From contig CAMYMV010000021.1 in NCBI GenBank assembly GCA_947259585.1, positions 1 through 42,306 of the forward strand: a stretch of 42,306 nucleotides of DNA, written 5' to 3'. Position 1 is the stretch's first letter; every line of letters starts with the position of its first letter. The translations under genes and the position numbers were made by a program. The notes beneath the pieces were generated by a model. That model made no database searches, was not told where the DNA came from, and was given only the letters and a program-made list of their open reading frames with translations. Source of the stretch: an uncultured Gemmatimonadales bacterium (GTDB lineage: Bacteria; Gemmatimonadota; Gemmatimonadetes; Palauibacterales; Palauibacteraceae). Positions 21,885 to 30,544 of this stretch are shown here, piece by piece.

Positions 21885-22931
21885 GTGAGCGAGCGCCCGA
21901 TCGATCTGCGGAGCGACACGGTCACCCGGCCATCGCCCGGCATGCGCGACGCGATCGCGGGAGCGGAGGTGGCGGACGACGTGCTCGGCAAGGACCCGAC
22001 GGCGGATCGGCTCGAGCGACGCGTGGCGGGATTGCTGGGGAAGGACGCGGCCCTCTTCTTCCCGTCGGGAACGCAGGCGAACCAGGCGGCGGTGCTGCTG
22101 CACACGCAGCCCGGCACGGAAGCCGTCTGCGAGGGCGAGGCGCACGTCTTCCACTACGAGTACGCGGACGCGGCGTGGCTCTCCGGCGTGCAGCTGCACC
22201 CCGTCTCCTCCGCGTCGGGTCGGGTCTCGGCGGACACCTTCCGTCGGGCGATCAGACCAGGAGACCGGCACCATCCCACGACCAGCCTGTTCTGTCTGGA
22301 GAACACCCACAACATGCACGGCGGCACGGTATTGCCGGTCGGGGACATGCGGGAGGTCCGCGCGCTGGCCGACGAGGAGGGGATCCCGGTGCACCTCGAC
22401 GGCGCGCGCCTGTGGAACGCGGCCGAGGCTTCGGGCACCCCCCTCCACGCCTTCGCGGCCGAGGCGGACACCGTGATGGTCTCGCTCTCGAAGGGATTGG
22501 GCTGTCCGATCGGGTCGCTTCTGGCCGGACCGGCCCCGCTCATCGACCGGGCGTGGTGGGCACGGAAGCGGTTGGGTGGGGGAATGCGCCAGGTCGGCGT
22601 TCTGGCCGCGGCGGGCCTCTACGCCCTCGACCACAACCTTCCGCGCCTCGGGGAGGATCACGACCGCGCCCGGAGGCTCGCCTCCGGAACGAACGCCGTG
22701 GCCGGGCTGAGCGCCGAGCCGCCGGACACCAACATCGTGATGATCCGGATCGCCGACGGCGGTCCCGATCCCGAGGAGCTGAGCGCCGAGCTGGACCGCT
22801 CCGGCGTCCGCATACTCCCCGCGGGGCCCGGCAGGCTCCGAGCGGTGACCCATCTCGATGTCGACGACGATGGCATCGAGCGCGCGGTCGACTCCCTCTC
22901 CGCGGCGATGGGCCGGTTGACGCGAGGGTGA
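21885..22931 (+). CDS. ltaE: Low-specificity L-threonine aldolase (beta-eliminating lyase family)
   Basis: PLP enzyme cleaving L-threonine or L-allo-threonine to glycine and acetaldehyde. The 348 residues begin with the family signature IDLRSDTVTRPSPGMRDAIAGAEVADDVLGKDPT. They continue with FFPSGTQANQAAVL (about 58-71), ENTHNMHGGTVLP (139-151), VHLDGARLWNAA with the PLP-binding Asp172, and SLSKGLGCPIGS with the Schiff-base Lys203. The C-terminal domain ends IRIADGGPDPEELSAELDRSGVRILPAGPGRLRAVTHLDV, as in GLY1/LtaE proteins. The start is GTG at 21885, close behind the small membrane protein. In the beta-eliminating family a tyrosine-phenol-lyase-like role is a distant alternative; the N-terminal signature argues for the aldolase. 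Confidence 0.92.
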   Translation: MSERPIDLRSDTVTRPSPGMRDAIAGAEVADDVLGKDPTADRLERRVAGLLGKDAALFFPSGTQANQAAVLLHTQPGTEAVCEGEAHVFHYEYADAAWLSGVQLHPVSSASGRVSADTFRRAIRPGDRHHPTTSLFCLENTHNMHGGTVLPVGDMREVRALADEEGIPVHLDGARLWNAAEASGTPLHAFAAEADTVMVSLSKGLGCPIGSLLAGPAPLIDRAWWARKRLGGGMRQVGVLAAAGLYALDHNLPRLGEDHDRARRLASGTNAVAGLSAEPPDTNIVMIRIADGGPDPEELSAELDRSGVRILPAGPGRLRAVTHLDVDDDGIERAVDSLSAAMGRLTRG

Positions 22932-22975
22932 TCGACGTCGCTATCGTGGTTTGCAGGGCGCGGGTCCGCCGGCAC

Positions 22976-23034
22976 TTCGAGTCCCGATTCGTCGTTCGAG
23001 AGCCCGATTCAGCCCCGATGCTCGAGACCCGAAC
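22976..23034 (+). repeat. Three direct copies of a TCGAG-N1-2-CCCGA motif upstream of recA
   Basis: Copy 1 (22976-22990) is TTCGAG-T-CCCGATTC. Copy 2 (22995-23010) is TTCGAG-AG-CCCGATTC. Copy 3 (23021-23034) is CTCGAG-A-CCCGAAC and ends three bases before the recA -35 element. Copies 1 and 2 have their CCCGATTC parts exactly 20 bases apart, two helical turns. Such spacing suits repeated binding of a regulator on one DNA face. No GAAC-N4-GTTC LexA box is present. Confidence 0.6.
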
Positions 23035-23037
23035 AAA

Positions 23038-23066
23038 TTGCGAAAGGTAGCAGGCGGTGCTATAGT
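23038..23066 (+). promoter_or_regulatory. Sigma-70 promoter of recA
   Basis: TTGCGA (23038-23043), a 17-base spacer and TATAGT (23061-23066) lie 88 bases before the proposed recA ATG (23154). Start would be near 23073, giving an 80-base leader. The -35 element directly follows the third copy of the upstream repeat, so a regulator bound there would touch RNA polymerase. Confidence 0.6.
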
Positions 23067-23153
23067 GGCTCACGCGGAGGCGCAGCCCCGCCTGTCGGCG
23101 TTTCAGTGATGCCGAGCAGACCCCAAAAACCCATCTTCAGGACGTCTTCACCC

Positions 23154-24254
23154 ATGGCCGTAGAGCTCAGCGACGAGAGAAAGAAGGCGCTGTCCGTGGC
23201 GATCAGCCAGATCGAGCGTGCGCACGGGAAGGGCGCCATCATGCGGCTCGGCGCGGATGGTGCGCTCATGCAACTGTCCGCCATCTCGACGGGAGCGATC
23301 AGCCTCGATCACGCGACCGGCATCGGAGGCATTCCGCGCGGCCGGGTCACGGAGATCTTCGGTCCCGAGTCGTCGGGGAAGACGACGCTCACCCTGCACG
23401 TCATCGCCAACGCCCAAAAGGAAGGTGGCGTGGCGGCGTTCGTGGATGCCGAGCACGCGCTCGACGTGGGATACGCGCGCAAGCTCGGGGCGGACACGGA
23501 GAACCTTCTCGTATCCCAGCCGGACACGGGCGAGCAGGCCCTGGAGATCGCGGAAGTGCTCGTTCGGTCGGGGGCGCTCGATGTCGTCGTGATCGATTCG
23601 GTCGCGGCGCTCGTCCCACGCGCCGAGATCGAGGGCGAGATGGGCGATGCGCACGTCGGGCTCCAGGCGCGTCTCATGTCGCAGGCGCTGCGGAAGCTCA
23701 CCGGCGCGATCGGCCGGTCGAATACGGCGGTCGTCTTCACGAACCAGATTCGCGAGAAGATCGGCGTCATGTTCGGGAACCCGGAGACGACCTCCGGTGG
23801 GCGGGCTCTGAAGTTCTACGCGTCTCTGCGGCTGGACATCCGGCGGATCGCTTCCATCAAGGAGGGGACCGAGCTGATCGGCAACCGGGTGCGCGTCAAG
23901 GTCGTGAAGAACAAGTGCGCTCCTCCGTTCCGGCAGGCCGAGTTCGACATCATGTTCAACCAGGGGATCAGCCGCGAGGGCCTGTTGGTCGACCTCGGTG
24001 AAGAGATCGGGGTCGTCAACCGTGCCGGCGCCTGGTACTCCTTCGGCGATGACATGCGGCTCGGCCAGGGCCGGGAGAACGCGAGGGCCTTCCTCCTGGA
24101 GAACCAGGACATCGCTGCGCAGATCGAGAGGAAGGTCCGCGAGGAGCTCGGAATGGTGCCCCCCGCCGAGGGGGAAGAGGATACCGGCGAGAAGGCCGGC
24201 GAGAAGGCCGGCGAGAAAGCCCAGCCGCTGGAGGTCGGGGCACCCAAGTCCTGA
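23154..24254 (+). CDS. recA: Recombinase RecA
   Basis: DNA-dependent ATPase that forms filaments on single-stranded DNA, drives strand exchange and triggers the SOS response. It has 366 residues. Walker A is GPESSGKT at 70-77. Other landmarks are [38 protein letters not shown] (L1 region follows) and [39 protein letters not shown] covering L2 and the core. The ATG at 23154 ([13 protein letters not shown]) fits homologues; GTG 23106 and ATG 23109 are in-frame alternatives that add 15-16 residues without typical RecA sequence. The acidic, regulatory C-terminal tail contains three copies of GEKA encoded by a 12-base tandem repeat. recX and alaS follow, an order conserved in several phyla. Confidence 0.97.
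   Translation: MAVELSDERKKALSVAISQIERAHGKGAIMRLGADGALMQLSAISTGAISLDHATGIGGIPRGRVTEIFGPESSGKTTLTLHVIANAQKEGGVAAFVDAEHALDVGYARKLGADTENLLVSQPDTGEQALEIAEVLVRSGALDVVVIDSVAALVPRAEIEGEMGDAHVGLQARLMSQALRKLTGAIGRSNTAVVFTNQIREKIGVMFGNPETTSGGRALKFYASLRLDIRRIASIKEGTELIGNRVRVKVVKNKCAPPFRQAEFDIMFNQGISREGLLVDLGEEIGVVNRAGAWYSFGDDMRLGQGRENARAFLLENQDIAAQIERKVREELGMVPPAEGEEDTGEKAGEKAGEKAQPLEVGAPKS
24186..24221 (+). repeat. 3 x 12-bp tandem repeat in the recA tail
   Basis: Three units of GGCGAGAAGGCC (24186-24197, 24198-24209, 24210-24221, the last with one G-to-A change) encode [12 protein letters not shown] in the disordered C-terminus of RecA. The unit is in frame, so copy-number change would lengthen or shorten the charged tail without breaking the gene. 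Confidence 0.85.
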
Positions 24255-24273
24255 CCGTCCCATCAGCCGACAA

Positions 24274-24780
24274 GTGACGGCGGAAGAACCCGATACGTCT
24301 CCGACTTACGAGGAGGCGTGGAACGCCGTCCTCTCCTATCTTTCCTACCGTGCTCGAAGCCGCCACGAGCTGGAACGTCATCTCCGACGTAAGGGGTACC
24401 CATCCTCCCTGGTGGATCGGGTGTTGGGCCGCTGCGAGGAGCTGACTCTTCTCGACGACCTGTCGTTCGCGGCCGCCTTTGTCCGGGACCGGATCCGGCT
24501 TCGACCCAGGGGCGTCACGCGCCTGGAGGCCGAGTTGGTGAGCAAGGGGGTCAGTCGCGACGACGCCAGAGCTGGCATCCGGGCCGCCTTCGAGGAGGAA
24601 GAGGTCAGCGAGCGGGATCTTCTCGAGGTCGCCGCGCGTAGGCGGTGGAGGCGCCTCGCCCGCATGGACGCAGAAAAGGCGCGCCGCCGGCTGTACGCCC
24701 ACCTCGTGCGCTCGGGCTTTCCACCGGCCGAGGTGCAGCGTGCCGTGGCGGAGATCGTAAAGGCGGACCCCGGCGTCTGA
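24274..24780 (+). CDS. recX: Regulatory protein RecX
   Basis: Modulator of RecA filament activity. The 168-residue protein consists of three-helix repeats typical of RecX: EAWNAVLSYLSYRARSRHELERHLRRKGY, then LDDLSFAAAFVRDRIRLRPRGVTRLEAELVSKGV, then a C-terminal RRRLYAHLVRSGFPPAEVQRAVAEI. The motif LSxRxRSxxEL, here LSYRARSRHEL, and the pattern DxxFAxxFVxxR are the family's marks. The start is GTG at 24274, 19 bases after the recA stop; homology supports nothing upstream. The ribosome site is weak, as expected for a gene translated less than recA. It lies between recA and alaS. Confidence 0.9.
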   Translation: MTAEEPDTSPTYEEAWNAVLSYLSYRARSRHELERHLRRKGYPSSLVDRVLGRCEELTLLDDLSFAAAFVRDRIRLRPRGVTRLEAELVSKGVSRDDARAGIRAAFEEEEVSERDLLEVAARRRWRRLARMDAEKARRRLYAHLVRSGFPPAEVQRAVAEIVKADPGV

Positions 24781-24827
24781 CGGCGGATCGGCCCGCGATG
24801 AGAGTTGAACAACAGGTCATGGACTAG

Positions 24828-27491
24828 ATGAAGGCTGCGGAGGTCCGATCCCGCTTCGTCGACTACTTCGGGCGGAACGGTCACACCCACCTGCCGAGCG
24901 CGTCGCTCGTCCCCGCGGAGGATCCGACCCTGCTGTTCACCAACGCCGGCATGGTTCCCTTCAAGCGGATCTTCACCGGCGAACGCGAACGGGAGACGCC
25001 GACGGCGGTCACGGTCCAGAAGTGCCTGCGCGTGAGCGGCAAGCACAACGACCTCGAAGAGGTGGGGGTGACGGCCCGGCATCACACGTTCTTCGAGATG
25101 TTGGGCAACTTCTCATTCGGCGACTACTTCAAGGCCGAGGCGATCTCGTACGCCTGGGAGTTCGTGACCGAGGACCTGGGCCTGGAGGTGGGCCGCATCT
25201 GGGCGACGGTCCACCACGGTGATGACGAGGCCTACGACCTCTGGCTCGAGCGCTCGGAGCTGCCGCCGGAGCGGATTCTCAGGCTGGGCGACAAAGAGAA
25301 CTTCTGGCAGATGGGCGACACCGGTCCGTGTGGCCCGTGCTCGGAGCTGCACTACGACCTCCGGCCCTCGAGCGCGACGGGTGCCCTCGACGCCGAGGAG
25401 TTCCTGGCCGCTGGCGAGGCCGACCTGTTCATGGAGATCTGGAATCTCGTCTTCATGCAGTTCGAGCGAAGAGAGGGGGGTGAGGACCGCCCGCTTCCGG
25501 CGCCATCGATCGACACCGGAGCCGGCCTGGAGCGGATCGCGGCAGTCCTTCAGGGAGCGGCGTCGACCTATCACACCGACCTCTTCCTGCCCATCATCGC
25601 TCGCGCCGAGGAGGTGCTCGGCCGGAAGTATCCGCTCGCTCCCGAGCGTTGGGCCGAGGGGCTGCCGTTCCGGGTTTTGGCCGACCACGCTCGGGCCGTC
25701 GCGTTCCTGCTCGCCGACGGGGTTTTCCCCTCGAACGAGGGAAGAGGATACGTCCTGCGCCGCGTTCTGCGGCGCGCGGCGAGACACGCTTGGCTCCTCG
25801 GTCGGCGTGAGCCCACGCTGGACAAGCTCGTGGAGACGGTGGTCGACGAGATGTCGGCGGCCTATCCCGAGCTGCGAGCCCGACAGGATCACCTCGTGCT
25901 TACGACCCGGGCGGAGGAGGATCGCTTCCTCTCCACGATCGACGAGGGGATGCGCCGGTTCGAAGAGGTGGCACCGGGGCGCGGCACCGGCGTGATCCCT
26001 GGCTCCGAGGTGTTCCGTCTCTATGACACCTACGGGTTTCCGCTCGATCTGACCGAGCTGATGGCGTCGGAGCGAGGTTATACCGTCGATGAGGACGGTT
26101 TCAGGGCCGCCCTGGCCGAACAGCGCGAGCGCTCCCGCGAGGGCAAGCTCGTCTCAGCCGACGGCCAGGACCGTCTCGCGTTCGCGGAGGAGCTCGAGGT
26201 CGGCGAGGAAGGTCTCGAGCAGGAGTTCGTGGGGTACGAGCGAACCGACGTGGAGACGGCCGTGCTCGCCTACGCCTCGGATGACGGTTGGCGGGCGTTC
26301 GTGTTGGCGGAGAACCCGTTCTACGTGGAGGCCGGCGGCCAGGTGAGCGACCGCGGGCGCCTGAGGGGCGACGGTTGGGAGGTGGAGGTTCGGCGCGTGG
26401 TTCGGAACGAGGGCGGGCAGACGGTCGTGGCCGGCCCGGTCCTGGTCGGGACGCTGGAGACCGGCCCGGAGCGTGTCGAGGCGAGCGTGGAGGAACCCGC
26501 CCGCCGCGACACGGAGCGGAACCACACCGCCACCCACCTCCTGCACGCCGCTCTGCGCTCGGAGCTGGGCGATCACGTGCACCAGGCCGGCTCGCTGGTC
26601 GCGCCGGACAGATTGCGCTTCGACTTCACGCACCGTGGGCCGCTGGGCCGCGAGGAGCGAGCCACCATCGAGCGTCAGGTCAACGAGGCCATCTGGGCCA
26701 ACGCGCCCGTCCTGGCCGAGCACACGGGCTACAAAGAGGCGATCGATGCCGGCGCGATGGCGCTCTTCGGCGAAAAGTACGGCGATACCGTCCGCGTCAT
26801 CCAGGTGCCGGGCGTCAGCGCCGAGCTCTGCGGCGGCACGCACGTCCGGAGTACCGGCCAGATCGGCCTGTTCAGGATCGTGGGAGAAACCGGCGTGGCG
26901 GCGGGGATTCGGCGAATCGAGGCCGTGACGGGACGTGGCGCCTACGAGCGTCTCCTCGACACCGAGGAGGGTCTGGAGAGGTTGTCCAAACGGCTCAACG
27001 TCATTCCGGCGGAGCTGGAACGACGGGTCTCCGCGCTGTTGGAGGAACGCGACCGTCTCGAGACAACCGCGGCGGGCCAGCGGCAGGAGGGAGCCGCCGC
27101 GCAGGCGGAGCGCCTCATCGCCGGTGGCGAGGAGGTGGCCGGCGGCATCCTCGCCTACGGGCGGGTCGAGCTGCCCGAGGGCACCGACCTGGGGGAGTTC
27201 GGCGATCTCGTGCGTTCCGAGCTGGACGGACGGGGTGCCGGAGCGGCGATCGCACACGTCACCTTCTCGGACGACGACCGACAGGCCTTCCTCTCGGTGG
27301 TCACGGATGATTGGATCCGAAGGGGCGTGCAGGCGGGAGAGCTCGTCCGCGTCGCTTCGACGGCCACCGGATCCAAGGGCGGAGGAAGGCCGCACTTCGC
27401 CCAGGGAGGCGTGGGCGACGCCGGCAAGGTGCTCGATGCTCTCGAGCAGGCCGGCGCCGCGACGGTCCGCAAGCTCGACGGCAGAGATTGA
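24828..27491 (+). CDS. alaS: Alanyl-tRNA synthetase
   Basis: Charges tRNA-Ala. The 887-residue protein has the full class II architecture. The catalytic core starts MKAAEVRSRFVDYFGRNGHTHLPSASLVP with LLFTNAGMVPFKRIF and VQKCLRVSGKHNDLEEVG. The tRNA recognition domain follows. The editing domain contains the zinc motif NHTATHLLHAAL and the second part CGGTHVRSTGQIG. The C-Ala domain ends with GSKGGGRPHFAQGGVGD near the C-terminus. All expected His and Cys residues of the editing centre are present, so mischarged Ser and Gly should be hydrolysed. The ATG at 24828 follows recX by 47 bases. A broken PHP phosphatase gene follows within a few bases. Confidence 0.97.
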   Translation: MKAAEVRSRFVDYFGRNGHTHLPSASLVPAEDPTLLFTNAGMVPFKRIFTGERERETPTAVTVQKCLRVSGKHNDLEEVGVTARHHTFFEMLGNFSFGDYFKAEAISYAWEFVTEDLGLEVGRIWATVHHGDDEAYDLWLERSELPPERILRLGDKENFWQMGDTGPCGPCSELHYDLRPSSATGALDAEEFLAAGEADLFMEIWNLVFMQFERREGGEDRPLPAPSIDTGAGLERIAAVLQGAASTYHTDLFLPIIARAEEVLGRKYPLAPERWAEGLPFRVLADHARAVAFLLADGVFPSNEGRGYVLRRVLRRAARHAWLLGRREPTLDKLVETVVDEMSAAYPELRARQDHLVLTTRAEEDRFLSTIDEGMRRFEEVAPGRGTGVIPGSEVFRLYDTYGFPLDLTELMASERGYTVDEDGFRAALAEQRERSREGKLVSADGQDRLAFAEELEVGEEGLEQEFVGYERTDVETAVLAYASDDGWRAFVLAENPFYVEAGGQVSDRGRLRGDGWEVEVRRVVRNEGGQTVVAGPVLVGTLETGPERVEASVEEPARRDTERNHTATHLLHAALRSELGDHVHQAGSLVAPDRLRFDFTHRGPLGREERATIERQVNEAIWANAPVLAEHTGYKEAIDAGAMALFGEKYGDTVRVIQVPGVSAELCGGTHVRSTGQIGLFRIVGETGVAAGIRRIEAVTGRGAYERLLDTEEGLERLSKRLNVIPAELERRVSALLEERDRLETTAAGQRQEGAAAQAERLIAGGEEVAGGILAYGRVELPEGTDLGEFGDLVRSELDGRGAGAAIAHVTFSDDDRQAFLSVVTDDWIRRGVQAGELVRVASTATGSKGGGRPHFAQGGVGDAGKVLDALEQAGAATVRKLDGRD

Positions 27492-27498
27492 GCGCCCA

Positions 27499-28264
27499 TT
27501 GAGCGATGACTCGGGCGGGCGTGTGAGCGACCGGATCCCTCCGCTCGCCGACCTTCACAATCACTTCGTGCCTGGAGTCGACGATGGCGCCCGCACGGTC
27601 GAAGAGGCGATCGCTGCGCTGAAGGAGCTCTACGAGTCAGGCGTGACGCGTGTAGAGCTTCGAAGAGCTTCGTGGAGTGGCCGAGCGAGCGATTCCGGAT
27701 CTGTCGCTCAGCCTTGCCTACGAGGTACGCCTCGACGAGGCGGACGTCGAGCTGGGTGACCGGAGCCTCGGTCTCAGCGATCGCCATCTCCTCGTCGAAT
27801 TCTCGATGCTGATGGTGCCAGCCTACCCGATGGAGACCCTGAACACCGCCGTTCGGCAGGATTGGGTGCCGGTCCTGGCCCATCCCGAGCGCTACGCCGG
27901 CATCGAGGCTCGTTACGGCTTGATCCAGACGTGGCGCGATGCGGGCGTCGTGATGTGCGTCAACGCCGCCAGCCTTTGGGGGCGATACGGTCGAGAGGCG
28001 GAGTGGGCGGCGCGGCGGATGCTGGCCGACGGGGCGGTCGACCTCGTCGCGTCGGATCATCACGCGAGGCCCGGACGCTCCGCGACGATGCGGCAGGTCT
28101 GGGATCTGCTGTTGGAGGCCGGGCACGACGAAGCCGCGCGTCTTCTCCTGAGCGAGAATCCGGCGGCGATCCTGGACGGACGGGACCCGCTGCCCGTGCC
28201 GCCGGTCGATCTCTCGGAGGGATGGACGGAACGGCTGAAGCGGATGGTGGGACGGTCCCGGTGA
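27499..28264 (+). pseudogene. CpsB/CapC-like PHP-domain tyrosine phosphatase, broken by an internal deletion with frameshift
   Basis: Remnant of a manganese-dependent PHP-fold protein-tyrosine phosphatase as found in capsule or exopolysaccharide loci. The first part (from TTG 27499 or GTG 27523) reads IPPLADLHNHFVPGVDDGARTVEEAIAALKELYESGVTR, the family's N-terminus with its first metal motif DLHNH. It then runs into another frame. The second part, in the +1 frame from about 27656, reads FEELRGVAERAIPDLSLSLAYEV and continues with VPVLAHPERYAG, ASLWGRYGREAEWAARRML and LVASDHHARPG up to the stop. About 30-35 codons including the T-P-H metal motif are missing between them. A 9-base sequence (AGAGCTTCG) is repeated at 27654 and 27664 across the junction. 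The stop overlaps the next gene (GTGA). Function is presumed lost. Confidence 0.8.
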
Positions 28265-29073
28265 GTCTCCGGGATGGGTCGTTGCTGCCCGGCATAGCAG
28301 GCGGACGGGCGCTCGTCACCGGCGGATCGCGCGGCATCGGTCGCGCTGTCGTGCGGATGCTGGCCGGCATGGGCGCCTCTGTCGGCATCGCCTACCACGC
28401 GGCCGAAGAGGCGGCCGCCGAGGCCCTGGACGAGGCCAACGCGGCTTCGCCGGCAGAGCCGACCCCCGGGGTTGGCCGGCTGGCCACGTTCTGGACTCAC
28501 CGGGGCGACCTGTCACGCGAGGCGGATGTGGAGCAGCTCTTCGATCGCGTCAGAGCGGAGTTCGGCGGGCTCGACTTCTTCGTCGGCAACGCGGGTATCT
28601 GGAACGAGGTGGAGATGCCGCTCGAGCGTCTGGCCTCGGAGGATTGGCGAGCCATGATCGAGGCGAACCTCACGTCGATCTACCTGACCACCCGCCACGC
28701 GATCTCGTGCATGGAGCCGGGCGGTCGCGTCGTTCTCCTATCCTCGACGGCGGGCCAGCGCGGTGAGGCAGGCCATAGCCACTACGCGGCCAGCAAGGGC
28801 GCGATCATCTCGTTCTGCAAGTCGTTGGCGACGGAGTTGGGTCCCCGCGGGATCACCGTCAACGCCGTCGCTCCGGGCTGGGTCGACACGGAGATGAGTG
28901 CCTCGGTGCTTCGCGCGTCCGGGGCAGAGCGAGTGGCGGCCGAGATCCCGCTCGGCCGGGTAGCCTCGGCGGAGGATGTCGCCGGGCCGACCTGCTTTCT
29001 GCTCTCGGATCTCGCTCGGCACGTCACCGGCGAGGTTCTGAACGTCAACGGCGGCAGCGTGCTGTGCGGCTGA
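28261..29073 (+). CDS. Short-chain dehydrogenase/reductase (FabG-like)
   Basis: A 270-residue classical SDR that uses NAD(P)H on an unknown carbonyl or alcohol. Motifs: the cofactor loop TGGSRGIG at 20-27, a strand-4 Asn in NAG at 110-112, the catalytic Ser in LLSSTAG (about 159-165), and YAASK with Tyr175 and Lys179. The C-terminal NAVAPGWVDTEMS and the ending ITGEVLNVNGG-like HVTGEVLNVNGGSVL are typical of FabG-type enzymes. An insert (EEAAAEALDEANAASPAEPTP) is somewhat longer than usual between beta-2 and beta-3. The start GTG at 28261 overlaps the preceding broken gene's stop as GTGA, so it was translationally coupled to it. A role in acetoacetyl-ACP reduction is possible but not shown by the context. 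Confidence 0.87.
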   Translation: MSLRDGSLLPGIAGGRALVTGGSRGIGRAVVRMLAGMGASVGIAYHAAEEAAAEALDEANAASPAEPTPGVGRLATFWTHRGDLSREADVEQLFDRVRAEFGGLDFFVGNAGIWNEVEMPLERLASEDWRAMIEANLTSIYLTTRHAISCMEPGGRVVLLSSTAGQRGEAGHSHYAASKGAIISFCKSLATELGPRGITVNAVAPGWVDTEMSASVLRASGAERVAAEIPLGRVASAEDVAGPTCFLLSDLARHVTGEVLNVNGGSVLCG

Positions 29074-29143
29074 TCGACTCCGCGTCACGCGCCGGGACGG
29101 GGTGGCGCGACGTGACGGGTTCGTGCCTTTCGGGTAGGCGCCG

Positions 29144-30544
29144 GTGAGCGAGAGACCCGGCTTCGCCCCGCCCGCGGACGCGCTCGAGATCGCCGACACG
29201 CTCGAGAACCAGGGCTTCCAGGCCTGGGCGGTGGGCGGCGCGATCCGCGATGAGCTCCTCGGGCACCCGCGCGAAGACTGGGATCTGGCCACGGATGCGC
29301 GGCCGGATGAGGTGCGGCGCGTTTTCCCCCGCACCGTACCCCTCGGGATCGAGCACGGGACCGTGGGAGTCCTCGGACAGAGGGGGACGATGTTCGAGGT
29401 CACCACCTTCCGGCGGGACATCGAGACGGATGGCAGGCACGCGGTCGTGGAGTACGCGGCCTCCATCGATGAGGATCTCGCTCGCCGCGACTTCACGATC
29501 AACGCTATGGCGTGGCGTCCGGCCGACGACCAGTTCGTCGATCCCTGGGGGGGCCAGGTCGATCTGGAGCGGCGGATTCTTCGCGCCGTGGGCGATCCGG
29601 CGCAGCGGGTCGCGGAAGACTACCTCCGGGTCCTCAGGGGTCTCCGCTTCGCCGGCAGGTTCCGGCTAACGATCGATCCCGAGACACTGGCGGCTCTCGA
29701 GGACGGTGTGGACGGAACCGCGACGCTCTCCGCCGAGCGCGTTCGAGAGGAGCTCGAGAAGGTGCTCGCCGGCGAGCTGCCCTCGGCGTCCCTCCGCCTG
29801 TACGCGCAGCTGGGCGTGCTCGAGATATGGTACCCGGAGCTGGCCGAAGGTCGAGATGAAGCGCCTTGGGAGCAGAACCTGGACGCGGTGGACGAGATCT
29901 CGGCCGACGGGGCCGACATGCGCCTCCTCAGGCTCGCCCGCCTGCTGCTCGCACCCTTCGTGGCCGCCGATCCGCTGGACGCGGGGGAGGATGCTGAAGC
30001 GGCGGGGGACGTGCGAGCCGGAGTGGGGCACGCGGTCCTTCAGCGGCTGCGCTACTCGAACGCCGACCAACAGGCCGTCTCCCATCTGCTTCGCCACTAC
30101 CAGCCGCTCGTCAGCCCGATCGACTCGGCGGCTCGGATTCGAGAGTGGCTCTCGGTCGTCGGCGCCGATCCGGCGCGGCAGCTCTTCGAGCTCCATCTCG
30201 CGTACGCGAGAGCGGCGGGCGACGAAGAGACGACCGGGTATCTCGAGCACACCCTGAAGCGGGTGGAGGATGAGCTTCTCGCAGGCTCTCCGCTGAGCGT
30301 GACTGATTTGGTGATCGGGGGCGGCGATCTCATGGCGTTGGGGGTCAGGCAGGGGCCGCTCGTGGGGCTGCTGCTGGATGAGCTTCATGCGAGGGTGCTC
30401 GAGGATCCGGAGCTCAACGATCCGGAGGTGCTCACCGAGATGGCACGGGAGCTCATCGACGCGGCTGGCCTCGGCGAGCTACGTCCGCCGGAGGGCTCCC
30501 CAGACGACGGGAAGGAGCAGGCCGGTTGGGAGGAGGCCGAATGA
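29144..30544 (+). CDS. cca: CCA tRNA nucleotidyltransferase (class II, PcnB family)
   Basis: Adds or repairs the CCA end of tRNAs; the single tRNA in this window lacks an encoded CCA, so the activity is needed. The 466-residue protein has the head domain signature WAVGGAIRDELLG (about 26-38), the catalytic DWDLATDARPDEV, EVTTFRRDIETD, and RRDFTINAMAW. The neck motif for base selection follows as EDYLRVLRGLRFAGRF. A long C-terminal body domain of helices follows. The related poly(A) polymerase is hard to exclude by eye, but the motif spacing and the single such gene favour CCA addition. The start is GTG at 29144. The stop overlaps the rarA ATG by four bases. Confidence 0.88.
   Translation: MSERPGFAPPADALEIADTLENQGFQAWAVGGAIRDELLGHPREDWDLATDARPDEVRRVFPRTVPLGIEHGTVGVLGQRGTMFEVTTFRRDIETDGRHAVVEYAASIDEDLARRDFTINAMAWRPADDQFVDPWGGQVDLERRILRAVGDPAQRVAEDYLRVLRGLRFAGRFRLTIDPETLAALEDGVDGTATLSAERVREELEKVLAGELPSASLRLYAQLGVLEIWYPELAEGRDEAPWEQNLDAVDEISADGADMRLLRLARLLLAPFVAADPLDAGEDAEAAGDVRAGVGHAVLQRLRYSNADQQAVSHLLRHYQPLVSPIDSAARIREWLSVVGADPARQLFELHLAYARAAGDEETTGYLEHTLKRVEDELLAGSPLSVTDLVIGGGDLMALGVRQGPLVGLLLDELHARVLEDPELNDPEVLTEMARELIDAAGLGELRPPEGSPDDGKEQAGWEEAE

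Noticed and set aside
22932..23153. LexA box upstream of recA.
   Set aside because: GAAC occurs at 23031-23034 but is not followed by four bases and GTTC; no palindromic operator of the known LexA types is present. The repeated TCGAG-CCCGA motif is reported instead.
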